Positions 46,531 to 58,629 of a stretch of DNA of 64,000 nucleotides are shown here, in pieces. Location of the stretch: positions 18,839,730 through 18,903,729 of the forward strand of contig JARWIR010000001.1 of the NCBI GenBank assembly GCA_029959085.1, in the 5' to 3' direction. Position numbers and translations under genes: made by a program. Each line of letters begins with the position of its first letter. The first letter of the stretch is position 1. The notes under the pieces were generated by a model, which did not search any database, had not been told where the DNA came from, and saw only the letters and a program-made list of their open reading frames with translations. This DNA is from Nemophila menziesii (taxonomy: Eukaryota > Streptophyta > Magnoliopsida > Boraginales > Hydrophyllaceae).

Positions 46531-46577
46531 TGGCTTCAACCGATCCACCACCGCCGCTGCTTCACAGCGTTTCTGTT

Positions 46578-46676
46578 TGTTGGGTCCAGCCCTATTGGGC
46601 TCAAGTTTGATACTGGGTCCAGCCCCATTGGGCTCAAGTTTGATAATGGGTCCAGCCCTATTGGGCTCAAGTTGAT
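46578..46676. repeat. Tandem repeat, 32 bp x 3, with degenerate continuation
   Basis: The unit is TGGGTCCAGCCCTATTGGGC followed by TCAAGTTTGATA. Related GGGCCAGCCCATATAG and TGGGCTAGCCCCATATAG phrases continue to about 46830 and again near 46920. Each unit holds an inverted pair (AGCCC...GGGCT). Confidence 0.85.
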
Positions 46677-47109
46677 GTTGGGCAGTTGATTAATTTTTTT
46701 GTTCATGTTGGGCCAGCCCATATAGGTTTAGGTATATTTTTGTTGTAATGGGTACAGCCCTAGGTCCATATAGATTATCATGGGCCAGACCCATATAGGG
46801 TATTGTATAGCATGGGCTAGCCCCATATAGTGTTTTTGTGCAGTACAAAACAGAATAAAAATAATTCACTTGTTTATTTAAGTTATTGTTAATAGGTACA
46901 AAGTTATTCTTAATGGGTACAGCCCAAAAACCAATTTGAAAAGGTATGGGTCTGGCCCCATACTACTCTTATAAAAGACTTAGTAAAAAAAATTAAAAAA
47001 ACCCATTGAAGAAAAATGAATTTAATCCGTACCCATTACGTTATAATTTAGAACACGCTGACTCGGGATGGGTCCGTACCCAATAAGAACAGGGGTAAAG
47101 AGGTAAAAT

Positions 47110-47467
47110 ATCCAACCAGGCAAAATGAAATTGGGACTTAAAAAAAAAGTTTTGCCAACTAAAATTTTAATTACAAACTTTTTACTGTTGAGGCTTTAAT
47201 ATACAATTTCCTTGTAATTAAGTGTCAAAATTGCCATGTCTGGTTGTCATGTACAATCTTTTTCTTTTTTGTCCATGTTGTCATGTACAATCTATCCTTT
47301 AATTACTTGCAAACTTCAATCACTCACCGATCTCCACCGAACCGAGACATGATTCTTGCATATATACATATAAGGAGGGATAAAATGACCATTTGTAAAC
47401 TCAAAGGTCACAATTACATATATTGCATTATATTTTTCAAAGATAAAGAAAAAAATTGATGATGAAC
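47110..47467. other. Intergenic, no gene seen
   Basis: CATGTACAATCT occurs twice (47249 and 47281) within a short direct repeat. Nothing else is supported. Confidence 0.5.
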
Positions 47468-47678
47468 CCGTTTGGGATTGATTATTTTGGAGCTAAAAGC
47501 GTTTTTTGATTAAAATTAAAATAAAAAAATTATTTTGACATCTAAAATCACTTTAAGTGATTATTTTAATAATCACTAATCTAGTGCTTTTTCTAAAAGT
47601 GATTTTAAGAGTGTAAAATATTGCTATAGATCTAAAATCACTTTAAGTGATTATTTCGAAAAGCAATCCCAAACGGGC
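47468..47678. mobile_element. Short MITE, about 211 bp, palindromic interior
   Basis: Ends CCCGTTTGGGATTG and, reversed, CCCGTTTGGGATTGC are near-perfect inverted repeats. Inside, the near-palindrome AATCACTTTAAGTGATTA occurs twice (about 47546 and 47636). This is a familiar plant MITE type. The flanks show no clear target duplication. Confidence 0.75.
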
Positions 47679-48039
47679 ACGATATGTATGTATGATCCTC
47701 TAGACTATATAATAAAAGGTCTACATTATTTTGGTCAAAATTAAAGACGTATTGTAATTTATATCCAGTTATCCACCAAGTGTCCCATAAAACGGGACCT
47801 TGTGAATGGTGCTTATCTGTCACTCCTAAAGACCACATGCCACATGGGTCGATTTTCTACCATAAGGCAAGAAATCTTCAGCCATGTGTTATTATTTGTC
47901 TAGAGTCGAGAAGGTTGAAACTTGAAAGGGATAAATTAAAGTTGATAATTATTTTAGTAATTAGAATATTATAGTAATTAAGAAATATTTAGATAAGATT
48001 TATCTTGTTTAAATATAGAATTATTAATTAGAAAAATAA

Positions 48040-48880
48040 CATTAAAATTTATTTATTAAAAAAACATTCTCTAATAAAATTATTTATTAACAACATTATT
48101 TGACAAAAATATCGTTATTATCATTTAAACTTAGCAACTTCCCACCACCACCATCATTACCGTCGCCGCCGCTAAAACCACCACAACCACCACCGCCCTG
48201 TTACTACTACCACTACCACCACCTACTGTGAATTCAATCACACGCATGCGTCTGTTTTTTTTTTAAAATTGTCATAGCTAATTATAAAAAATCAGAAAAA
48301 TAAAAAATTGTATTTTTAAGCGAGATAAATTAATATTTATGTCTATGGTTTTTTTTTTGATTTTTTTGCGCAGACATGAAATGAATTTCATGTTTGAAAA
48401 AAAAAGAACTAAAAAATTTATAAATGTAAATATTAATTTGCTTTGTCAAAAAATGCAAATTTTTGATTTTTTTTATTGTTTATAGAAATTAGTTATGACG
48501 ATTTAAAAAAAAAAAATTCCCGGACGTGCGCGTGTGATGAAATTAGCAGTAGGTGGTGGATGTTGTGGTTGTGGTGGTGGAGGTGGTGGTGGTGAAGGTG
48601 GTGATGGTTGCTGTAGCAGTGGTTAATTTTTTTTATATAGTAGTGGTGGTGGTGGTGGTGGTGGTTGTGATGGTAATGGTGGTGAAAGTGTCACATTATT
48701 TGTTTTAATATTAAAAATCAAAATATTGTATTAAAGGTAAAATAATATATTTAATAATAAGGATAGTAAAGATATACAAAAATATAGAAGATGTATTCTA
48801 TAAATAATTATTTTATTAAGAATTTTTTTGATAAAATAAATTATTAACAATAAGCTATTTTCAGTAGACATATTTAGCAA
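48040..48880. mobile_element. Foldback element with (ACC)n and (GGT)n arms, copy 2
   Basis: Same order as the copy at 36830: CCACCACC-rich tract (48140-48230), ACACGCATGCGTCTG, TGTCATAGCTAATTATAAAA, AGATAAATTAATATTTATGTCTATG, then the mirror GTCAAAAAATGCAAAT, TAGTTATGACGATTT, GACGTGCGCGTGTG, AAATTAGCAGTAGGTGG and a long GGT tract (48550-48690). AAAGTGTC.(C/T)ATTATTTGTT follows the GGT tract in both copies. Non-coding. Confidence 0.72.
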
Positions 48881-48894
48881 TAACCAAAATATAA

Positions 48895-50140
48895 AATAGG
48901 TTTATGACCCAACGAAATTTAGAGACCAATTTTCCCGTCAATTAGAAAGGAAAAAAAAATTTAAAGACCAAATATTTAGAAAAAGAAAAAAGAGTTTGAT
49001 TTACCTATAGAGTTTTGATGACTAACTTTATGACCTATACAAAATATATGACTAGATTTTTTTCAAAAGAGTCACACACATACAAAAATATCTTTAAAAA
49101 AATACATAAAAACAAAAAATATAAGTGACAAAAATAACATAAAGACAAAAAACAAGTAGACCACTGAGTCACTGAATATCACTACTATTCATCTTCGGCC
49201 ACCAGCAGCAGCACTGCCAGGATGTACTTTGTGATTTCACTGAGTATCAGAAAAAGTCACTAAGTATCACATTAGAAACTCTGAGTATACTCACTAAAAC
49301 ACATTGAGTACTCATCGTAAAGCAATGAGTCGTAAAAAACACTGAGTACCACAAAAAAATGCATAAAAAATCATTTATATTATCTAGAAAAATAATTTTA
49401 CACTTAATCAAGAAAAAAATATTAATTCATAGATTCTTCAATTTACTCAGCAACAATAACAATACTAATTTGTGTTCAATAGTTTTTTCAAACAAAAAAA
49501 AAACAGATCTCATGGATCTACGTCTGCACCAGTCTTTGAACCAAAACACAAAACTCAAAACCAAAGTACAAAAACTTGAACCTCTCGAAGTAGATTGGAG
49601 CATGCCCGAATTCACGAAGATTCGGACCACCTCTCTTAGAAAATCTCAAAGAAGATGCCATATTTTTCTTCATTGGAGATTCTCTTAAGGAGCAGACCAC
49701 AAACTTGCCACGATCCTCCGTTGTAATGGACCTCCTCCTCGCCGAGCAAAACACAAACCTTCACTGTAATGGCTTTCCTCCTTGCCAAAATACTGATGAA
49801 ACTTTAATGGCTTCACTGCTACGAGAAGTACGTATACGAGATGTTTTTGACGTCATTGTTAATGGATTAGAAGAAGTTAACCCTTCCATAGATGATCTAT
49901 AGTAAAAGAGATGAAGTTTCTAAAGGATGTTGGGTTTGGATGGGAAGAGGAGAGGGGGATAGGGTTTCTGATTTAGGTGTGTAATTAGTATATATATAGT
50001 AGGTAAATAATAAATGAGGGTATTATAGGAAGTGGGAATTAGGTGTATAATATTAAATCTTATTAGTGGCTATTAGTAAGAAGAGTGTATTGCGTAGGGG
50101 TGATTGGGTCTTGAGGAGGGTCTTCAAGACCCGTTGGGTA
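48895..50140. mobile_element. Non-coding repeat with ACTGAGTAT cluster, copy 1
   Basis: A start-end pair ATGACCCAACG (48905) and, reversed, TTACCCAACGGGTC (50140) suggests inverted ends. ACTGAGTAT, TGAGTCGTAA and related motifs cluster at 49160-49350. The 3' part (GGCTATTAGTAAG...GATTGGGTCTTGAGGAGGG) is closely repeated in the next copy. A 65-codon frame at 49705-49902 (LLLAEQNTN...LREVRIRDVFDVIVNGLEE) is open but unrecognised; it could be captured coding sequence. Confidence 0.5.
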
Positions 50141-51365
50141 ATAATATCATAAAACAAAACCACATAAAGACAAAAACCACTTGGCAATATCATTGATCAA
50201 CAACTTAGAGAATCACTAAGCTCTAACAATATTCACTGTCGACCACCGATGACCAATCACCGTCGGGACGCACTCAAAGAATCTATAAGTATGAAAGTCT
50301 CTGAGTATGCTGAGAAGGATTCTAAGTATACTAAAAACAATGTATGAGTCGTCTTATCAAGTCATTGAGTCGGCTCTGCAACTCTCTGAGTCGGCTCGAA
50401 AGTATTTGAGTATACTTAATAAGTCTTGGAGTATGCTCGAAAAATCACTGAGTATTTTCATATTAAGATTTTATTTATCAAAACTTAACGAAATTATAAT
50501 GTAACACAAATATAGAGAAAACAATTGCATAATAATTATTTTCATGATAGAAAAATAATACAAAACTTAATAAAAAATCAAAAAATTCACAACACTTAAT
50601 GAAGAATTACTCAATATTACACTTAATAAATAAATCCAAATTACAATATCTTGATAGGCTAAAAAACTATGACCCTGTCGATAACGTTAACAAGACGACG
50701 TCATCTCACATCATCATTGTCCCAGATCTAGATCTATAAAAAATTGAAACCTATAGATCTGTAAACTCCATGGAGGGAGTTAAAGCTCGCTAAACCACTC
50801 GAAATCCATGTTCATCGAATCTCTCACTTTCAAAGCCAATAGGATTATTTTTTGGAAACCACGAAAGTTCTACCATGAAACGATGATGTTGAGAGCTTTC
50901 CATGGCCGAGTGCCAGCGCCTGTTTTTGAAACCATAAACGAACCACCATTTGCGATCTCCATGAACTCTCCTAAACAACAAACCTAGTCGTGGCCATTTG
51001 AATCTTTGTGATGGCTATCAAACAGAAAACCTCAGCATAGACATGGTTGTTTCTGCGAAACCACCTAACACCACCATATTTTTTTGTTTCTAAGATCTAC
51101 CATGGTTACTCTTATTTAAGGCACCTCTCATCATGACTCAGCCATAAAGAACCACTAGAGAAGAATTTTTGGGAGAATATTTAGAAAACTAGGAATGGTT
51201 TTAAGGGTATAGGTTTGAGATATGTATAAAGAGCATATATATGTGTGTGTGTGTGTGTTCTTTTTTATTTTAATTGGCCATTAGTAAGATTATGGGGATG
51301 GGTTGGGTGACTTGGTTCTTGAAGAGGAGTTTTCGAGATCTGTTGGGTAAAATTTTCATGTAAAA
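50141..51365. mobile_element. Related non-coding repeat, copy 2, adjacent
   Basis: CCACATAAAGACAAAAA (50160) matches ACATAAAGACAAAAAAC of copy 1 (49139). TGAGTCGGCTC occurs twice with CTGAGTATGCT and GAGTATACTTA (50310-50460). The end GGCCATTAGTAAGATT...TGTTGGGTAAAATTTTCATG matches the end of copy 1. Copy 2 lacks the first 240 bp of copy 1. A short TA/TG microsatellite is at 51236-51260. Confidence 0.5.
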
Positions 51366-52040
51366 TTTAAGTTGTAACTGTAAATTTCTACCTCATGCAT
51401 GCATCAAATTAAATGATGATTATGATCAATAATTTTCTCTAGTAATTAGAATTTTTTTTAGTGTGCATAGAGTCTTAAGATCAAATCTTACTCGAATCAA
51501 ATGATTATTAAATAATGGTTATATTATACAAAAAACATGAAAGTAGACCAATTATTAGATAAAAATGATATATTAATATACTAAATTACATTAATTAATA
51601 AAATAATATTATAAACAATAATTCGAGAAATCGAATAATTTTATTTTGATTATTTTGCGTAAAAACTGACTTTTCATATAAAGAAAATCTGGAGTCGTTG
51701 TTTATGAACTTCACATATCACTAACTAACATAAGACGTTGTTTGGATTGAGAGATTGTGAAGAGTGAGATGGGATTAAAGGATATTAATAATCTATTCAT
51801 TTGTTTGGTTTACGAGAGATTGGAGGGGAAAAGATAGTAAAGTTTTTCCAGAATACCTTAGTTCGAATATATCCAATTCTTCTGATTTTTAAATTTTTGG
51901 TTTTGTAAACGACTGTTTTATAGTGAAAACCGTACACCGTACAAAATACAAATTCAACCGAGGCCTGCAAAATTAGGGTATGTATCTATTTACTCTCTAG
52001 TAAATATTACAATGATTTACAATTAATACCTCCACTATTA
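51366..52040. other. Intergenic, no gene seen
   Basis: AT-rich. ACGTTGTTTGGATTGAGAGA near 51734 is similar to CTGTTTGGATTGAGAGA at 57600, perhaps one end of a further MITE. Confidence 0.45.
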
Positions 52041-55000
52041 TAAAAAAAAAGCATGATAAGGGTATAATGCAAGTAGTGTAGAAAAGGTATTCACTTTAAT
52101 CTCCTTAATCCTTGCCTCTCTTGATGGTGTTTCGTTTCTCATAACAATATTATTCCTTACTTGCCAAATATGATAACTAGTATTAGCAAAAGTAACTCGC
52201 CACGCTGTTCTCCTCCAATCTTGCGGGATTTAGTTTCTTAAGTCATTTAAGGGAACTCAAGATATTATTCATTTCTTTATCAATACCCAACAATTTCTAA
52301 CCTTTTCTCAAATATCATTTGCAAAGCCACCTTCAAATAATAGGTGGTTGTTCAATTCGAAATCTTCACCACACAGCTCACAAAATGGATCTAACTCCAT
52401 ATACACCATTATATCTTTTGTTTAAAGCCTCTTTTGTAGCACCATCCAAACTATGATTGCATGCTTAGGAGTAACACATGTATCTCACACAACATTTGCC
52501 CAAATTTGCAAAAATTATCAACGACAAAAGATATCATAAGATTTCTTATACAAAGCATAGTATTCACCACTAGGAAGATCGTTGGCAGTAGAAAGAGCGT
52601 TGGTGGAGGAAACCCATCTAAATTATCTTTTTTCACCTTTCACATTTTCAAGTGGAGTTCCAGTCTCATCCTTTAACACCCTCACTTGTTTCAAAAGCTG
52701 CGAGTTCATTTTTCCACTTGCCACAACCAAACACATTACATCTTTAAATATTTTCCGTGCACCCATTTGATCCAAAGTGAATCTTTTTTGTCAAAAATTC
52801 TCCAAAACATCTTCATAAATAATTATTTGTTCCAAACACATAAGTATTTAAGACCAAGACCACCTTCTTCTTATGGAGTACATATATTTTCCGACTTGAA
52901 TTGTGTAGTTTACCATCCAAACATTTTATTATAATACTCAAAATTCGATTTCGCACAGAAACTGGAATAGGAAATATTGACAACCAAAACCACACTACCC
53001 CTTGAAGCACCGATCTAATGAGCTATAATCAGTCCTCATATGAAAGATAAAGGGTGTTCCCAGATCACACATAACTCTCTAATTTATAATAAGAGTTTTG
53101 TAATCTCTTGAAATCAAAACTAAAACTCCAAGTGGCACACCTAAATATCGAAAAGGCATATCCCTCTTTTCAAGTTGTGTAATTTCTAAAATTTCTTCAA
53201 GCGCTTCAATTTTTATTCACACATAATAAATGTTCGATTTAAGCACATTAAGATGGAGACATGAACATTTACCAAAGTCTTTCAAACTACCCATAAGAAT
53301 CTTCACCGAATCATCTCCTTTATCTAGTAACATGAGATCATCCGCAAAAGCTAGATGTGTAATCTTGACTTTGCCGCATTTAGGGTGGTACATAAAACCA
53401 TAATTTGTAATTTTACATAAATGTCTCGATAGGTGTTCAAGACACAAAATAAAATGGTAAGGTGATAGAGGATCACCTTGTCTTAAGCCTATACCCCCTT
53501 AAAGAATCCATGCACTTCACCGTTAATACTACTGAAAAAGTAGGAGTTGTTACACAAGCCATAATCTAATTAATATTGCATCGGAAAGTTGAGACTCTTT
53601 AGAACCTCAAGAAAGAACTCCCACTAAACCGGGTCATAAGCCTTGAACAAGTTTATTTTGATTGCACACCTCAGAGAGTTACTATTATTATTGTACACTC
53701 ACAATATGTCTTGCATAAGATGAATGTTATTAGTCATCAATTTTCCTGAGACAAAAGCACTTTGTGCTTTATCAACAATATCATCTGAAATTGACTTCAT
53801 TTGATCCTCTATTATCATCGCGATGGCTTTATAGATAACATTTTTTAAGCAAAAATCTAGAAACAAAAAATTCACGTACCTCTGATATTATTTGATCACC
53901 AATTTGCTCCCAAGATTTCTTGAAGAAGATAGATGATTATACATCGGGACCAGAAGATTTATCATTATCTATTTGAAAAATAGGCACTTTAGTTTTTTCT
54001 ATTGGAAACCTCTTTTCAAATCTCCAATCCTTTCTCTCTTGTCGATACTTTACCCCGCTCAGAAACCCTGAAATCTGATCTTTCCATATCAACCCACGAA
54101 CCCAACAATTTTTATAATAATCTACAAATTCTTCTTGTACTTGAGCATTAGAAGGAGTTTCGACTCCATTGGAAGTTGTACTTTTTCAATGAACCTCTTT
54201 CATTTTTTGCTTTTCATGATCCCGTGAAAGAGTTTAGTACGTCAATAACTTTTAAGTTTATACCCACTTTTTTTTCTTTGTTGGAGAAAATTAACCTTGG
54301 TTTTTTAAGTCTTGTTATTGTTTTATGAAACTTAATAATTTCCTCAAAATTTTCATATATTTTGTTGTAATCTTATATCGACATCCTTCAGTGCCTCACT
54401 TTTCCTTTTTGCTCTCCCTGATATGTGCGAAAATCTTTCTTATTCAAACTTCTCAAATCTGGTTTCAAAATTTTAAGCTTTTTGCAAATGATGTATTATT
54501 TTGTCACAGGAAAAAAATCCTTGTTCCACCCATTTGTAAGCGCCTCTATATACTTCTTATGATCAACCACATATTAAAAAATTGGAAAGGTGTAACTCGA
54601 ATAAAATTTGGCACAAAAAGTGATACTATACATGGCGAATGATCTGAGACACTTAATTTAGGAAAGGACTCCGTATGTACATATTGATCTGAGTCTTCAA
54701 GTCTTCTATTCCCCATTGCTCTATCGATCTGGGTAAGAATATGAAAAATTTACTGGAATATTGTAAATTTTCTAACTCAAGGGTATTGCAACAATCCAAA
54801 AACTCATTATAATTGCTCATAGTTTCCATGTTTCCTCTCATTAAGGGTAAATATGTTGTTAAAATCACCCATAACTAGCCACGGTGCATCAAACATAGCC
54901 GCATGATCCACTAAGTTTGTTCACAAATATCTTCTCTCTATCTTTTCATTTAATCCATATATGAAAGAAGTATAAAGGCTCAAATAGGTTACCTTACATA

Positions 55001-56640
55001 CCACTTTACAATGATTAGCTTGAGGAGTGCGAGAGAGCACATGTACATCCACCTTGTCTGGGTCCAAAACTAGTAAATTCTTACTTAAATCGGTTGATCT
55101 CTTGTCTTTCAGATGCCCTTTTATTTGCTTGTGTACTTCTTTTTAGTATGTTTGTTAACAACTAACTCAATGGTGCCCCTTTCAATTTATACTTCTCATA
55201 ATTACCTCCATTGTGTTATCTTCCGATAAAAATATCATTTTACTTTCTCATCTCAAGTAGCGACCGCTTCTAGTTAACAACTTTCCTCAATAATTTCCTT
55301 TCTCTAAAAGTCCAACCTCATCTTATTCTCATCATGCCCCATTTCAGTTGTACTTGAAAGTTTTCATTTGTTCCCCTCGACTTGAAGCCAAGATTTTGTC
55401 TTTCAACGACTTTTATTACATATGAACCGCTGCTTGGTTAGTGTTCTCAGTTCTCTAAGGCAGTCAGGTTTAGATTTCATTTGACTGCACATGGTCCAAA
55501 GGTCATGTCATTTCCTTTTTCCATAATATCCTAGTGAGCAAGTTACAGTGGCAGATTTGGAGTTATTTAGTGAATCCGTATCTATTGGATTTCCTAGAGT
55601 TGCTTACTCCATATCAATTAAATTATCAACTGCAACTAAATATCTTTTTAGTCGCACAGCTACCCAACAAACTTTATCTTCTGTTGTTTCCTTATAATTT
55701 CCATTTGATGTAGCTTTTTCACCCCCTTTTCGACTTACTTCATTATCATGTTTTGTACCTGAACTTGTCTCAGCAACTTCCACCCTCCATTCATTTGGTT
55801 CAGACACATTATCCCATGCTTGAATATTAGAGTGATGCTTATTGATCATTCCTTTTGAATTAGCTTTACTAAGCCCAATCTCCATGCTATTAGTAACAAT
55901 ATGTTTATTCATGGCCTAGATCTTTGCAATTCGAATAACTTTTGGTAAATTCTCAAACTCGTCTCTAAGATAATACTCCTTCCCCTTAGGTGATTTAAGC
56001 TCTAACACATGTTTCCTTTTTTTATAATGTCCACTTCAATTAATATATGCACATAACAAATATCTTCACTCACCATTGTAATTTCATCTGTTCTAAGTGC
56101 TTACCAACGTGAGAAACTATGTTCAAAATGCTTATATTTGCACATGCTTGCACTGGTAAATTTATTATAATCTATGTTGGCAATTTTGTAATATCATAAT
56201 CACCAAATTCCAAGAACTCATGTATCTTGGAGAGCAAAATCAATTTCCTATAGGATGTATATGGCCCTTTATATAATTTCAACTTCCAATCTCCATCTTT
56301 CGTATATATTAAAATAAGTCATCCAGTTGGGTGCTTCCTTACCCAAAAATCTACATTCCACCCCTGTATTATTCCCCGAATATCAACCATATATGACACT
56401 GTTTTCCCGGCAATAGTATCCCATAAGAGCAAAATTGAAGGCTTGTTTAAGCGTTAATACATCTTCCTTTAACAATTGTAATATTTCTCCTTCCACCGGC
56501 TCAAAATATTCAAGTTACATTCCCTCTGGTGCTTTTATATTATCATAAGCACATTCTTATATTACCTCTTTCTCTTCTCCTCTTCCTCTTTTTACGTTAA
56601 ACCCAAAATTTCCAAGCGGGTGACCAATGCCTCGGCCATG
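52040..56640 (-). pseudogene. Near-full-length L1-type LINE, decayed
   Basis: Read on the minus strand. ORF1 starts at the ATG at 56638-56640 (MAEALVTRLE) and has LKLYKGPYTSYRKLI and FLEFGDYDITKLP (near 56250, DUF4283-like). The endonuclease region shows YNEFLDCCNTLELENLQYSS at 54740-54810. RT is the best kept in this window: KSSGPDVYSS (near 53950), GLRQGDPLSPYHF (near 53480) and ITHLAFADDLMLLDKGDDS (53300-53370), so the catalytic FADD box is intact. zf-RVT: CELCGEDFELNNHLLFEGG near 52370. Frequent stops make it inactive. A leader may extend to about 57330. Confidence 0.85.
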
Positions 56641-56999
56641 ATCACAGGGTTTTGGGTGGTCCTCTCACACCCTAATGACCATATTCTTTGACTTGCAAGG
56701 ATTTTCATTAGTGATATCCATGGGATCACTAGTGCTTAAGTTAGATACACTAGTTCCCAATTATATTTGTTTGGGACTTTTGCCAATCACTTGGTGTGTG
56801 TTGAGCAAATCCCAAGCTGTTCCCAAGAAAGACCTAACATCCATATCTATATATTTAAAGTTGTTTATTGTAGGGTCTTGAGATACACCTAATTCTCGAC
56901 CCAAATAATTTCTATTCAATAACTTCCTTTCTCATTCAAAAAAATTAGAAAAAAATCTAGCATCCGACAGACTTGGATGGTGCCCACCTGCAGATTTTA

Positions 57000-57330
57000 A
57001 CTGCGTGATTGCTCCTTCCATGTGTAATGGTTGCAGAACTAAGGTTCATGTTCCAGAATGGGGCTCGAAGAATTCATGAAAAATTAGGGTTCTTCTTCTT
57101 CCCACCTTGATTGCTTTCCAATTGAGGACTATGGAAACCCAAAAAATTATGGAACAACATGAGGTTACCCATGTTCTAAGATGATCGAAGCTTCGGTTTT
57201 GCCCAAGACAAGAGGTTCTTGACAACGTCGTCAAAGTGGCTCATTTTAGTGTCTCTCGGGTTAAGATCGGTGGATGAAGTTACTCTAGTATTGTGTTGTG
57301 ATCTTGTAATCATCGACGAAGAACTAATGA
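57000..57330 (-). other. Possible 5' leader of the LINE at 52-56.6 kb
   Basis: GC-richer than the surroundings and lying just before ORF1 on the minus strand. No internal promoter is recognisable by eye. Confidence 0.3.
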
Positions 57331-57485
57331 AGAAATAGAAAGAAAGACACTAAATCGAAGAGATATATATATATATTTTCCCTATCTAAATATTAACTAC
57401 TTATAATATTTTTATTTTTTTATTTTTTTCAATCCAAAGAAAATTAAATACTCTGTCTTTCTTTCTTTATTAAAAATTTCCTCCA

Positions 57486-57568
57486 AGGTCATCCAATCTA
57501 GTGGTGCAGATTCGAACCGAGTCAATGACTCCGAGTTTAAAGTGGCTCTCCTATGTAACAAAAAAAAA
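57486..57568 (+). mobile_element. 5'-truncated SINE, same family as 9611-9728
   Basis: CCAATCTAGTGGTGCAGRTT, CGAACCGAGTCAATGACTCC and GTGGCTCTCCTATGTAAC followed by A9 match the copy at 9648-9723 almost base for base. The A-box half is missing. Confidence 0.85.
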
Positions 57569-57569
57569 C

Positions 57570-58625
57570 CCCTCCTTAGTTCAAATAGACATTAAGAATC
57601 TGTTTGGATTGAGAGAAATGAAAAGAAAGGAAGAGAATAGAAATGATTTTTTACTTTTTATATTGTTTGTATTAAAAAATTATGAATAAAAGAAAGAAAG
57701 TCATTCCAATAATCATTCTTGTATCAATTTATTATCACCCCAATTTGGAGTCAAATGGAGAGAAAGAAATTTTATTAATGATTATAGGCTAAAATTAACT
57801 TTTTCCTATCTTTTCTTTTGTATTTTTTTCATACAAACAAAATATATCTAAAATCATTTATGAAATCTTTTTTTATAAAAATTTCTAATCTAAAAAAAAT
57901 TCCTTTTCTTATTTTACTTTTATAATTTCCCCCCCCCCCCCCCCCCCCCCTTCTAAATACAATAGAATATAAGACTTTCGGATTTTAGGTTTATTAAACA
58001 AAAATTCTTAGATCAACACTATGTTAATAGAGTAATGATGAGTATTACTAAAATATACATATCAATTAAATATTATTTATAACGTAATTTTAAATATTTC
58101 AATTATATAAGGAAAAAATTAATTAAAAAGACATAAAATAATTAGATCATTAAAGATTTATACTATAAATGATATTGGATGGTTGGATAATAGCTATATT
58201 ATTAGTGTTAATAAGTTTATAAGAAGATTATTATTGGGAAGGGAACCATCCAATTTTTTTTTATTTTTTTTTGTGACGACATCCAATTTTTTTTAATTGG
58301 TCTCAGATTGTTGGATTATAGAAGCGGCCCCGCTCTCTACCCAAGTAGCCCCAATTGTAGATTGCAGACAAAAAGTTAGATTATTATTAAAAAGAAAAAA
58401 TTAAAAAAAATATATATTGTCCCTCTCAATTCATATCATATACGCTAAGATGATATATCTTTTGATAGCTAAGCCAAGCTATAAAAAAACAAGGAATGCT
58501 TAATTTCAACTTTACACTACAAACTTGATAATATCGTATTAAAAACCGTTGCGTTAGAAAGGAAAAGACGGAGTTGTCTACCAACATAATTTAAAACATT
58601 AATTGAGGTTTTGTAATTCCCCCTC
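57570..58625. other. Intergenic with a 22-base poly(C) tract
   Basis: A pure run of C lies at about 57929-57950, exceptional in this AT-rich window and a site where assembly length may be wrong. ATCCAATTTTTTTT occurs twice near 58245 and 58280. No gene. Confidence 0.6.
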
Positions 58626-58629
58626 CCTT

